Positions 7,798 to 7,801 of a stretch of DNA of 7,801 nt are shown one piece after another. The number at the start of each line of letters is the position of its first letter. Positions within the stretch are counted from its first letter, which is position 1. The translations under genes and the position numbers were made by a program. The DNA comes from an uncultured Bacteroidota bacterium (lineage in GTDB: Bacteria > Bacteroidota > Bacteroidia > Flavobacteriales > Flavobacteriaceae). The stretch spans positions 1 through 7,801 of the forward strand of contig CAILTC010000154.1 in assembly GCA_903837025.1 (NCBI GenBank), read 5' to 3'. The notes beneath the pieces are model-generated. The model was not told the DNA's origin. It worked only from the letters and a program-made list of their open reading frames with translations, and did no database searches.

Positions 7798-7801
7798 TTT
7801 G

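Overview
The window looks like a chromosomal housekeeping segment of a flavobacterium (Bacteroidota, family Flavobacteriaceae, probably Flavobacterium or a close relative). Three things suggest this. The DNA is AT-rich, with very AT-rich spacers. Start codons lack Shine-Dalgarno sequences and instead follow A/T-rich leaders. The GyrA and ClpC proteins read like Flavobacteriaceae versions. Candidate promoters fit the Bacteroidota -33/-7 pattern (TTTG ... TAnnTTTG) rather than the E. coli type. Species cannot be fixed from the sequence alone.

Layout from left to right: (1) The 5' third-or-less of gyrA runs leftward off the window edge (1-345, minus). (2) A 261-bp divergent spacer (346-606) holds a candidate gyrA promoter, a candidate clpC promoter and several small dyads. 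(3) clpC (607-3150, plus) encodes a complete Clp/Hsp100 unfoldase and ends in an intrinsic terminator whose stem includes the stop codon. (4) A 110-bp AT-rich spacer follows. (5) A rimK-type gene (3261-4631, plus) encodes a fusion of an N-terminal RimB-like protease domain and a C-terminal RimK ATP-grasp ligase. (6) 41 bp later comes a small DUF421 membrane protein gene (4673-5182, plus), possibly co-transcribed. (7) A convergent spacer contains a 17-bp perfect inverted repeat. (8) A complete copper-type P1B-ATPase gene (5287-7797, minus) carries three N-terminal metal-binding modules; its promoter lies beyond the right edge.

The genes do not form one pathway. gyrA (DNA supercoiling) and clpC (protein quality control) are divergent neighbours. 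The rimK-like fusion probably modifies a protein C-terminus, classically ribosomal protein S6, with glutamate. The copA-like pump exports Cu(I). No phage, IS element, CRISPR array, tRNA or rRNA gene was seen, and no gene-free stretch exceeds 300 bp. I found no convincing new biological system. The most interesting points are the protease-ligase fusion, its pairing with the DUF421 gene, the repeat between the convergent genes, and the terminator built into the end of clpC.
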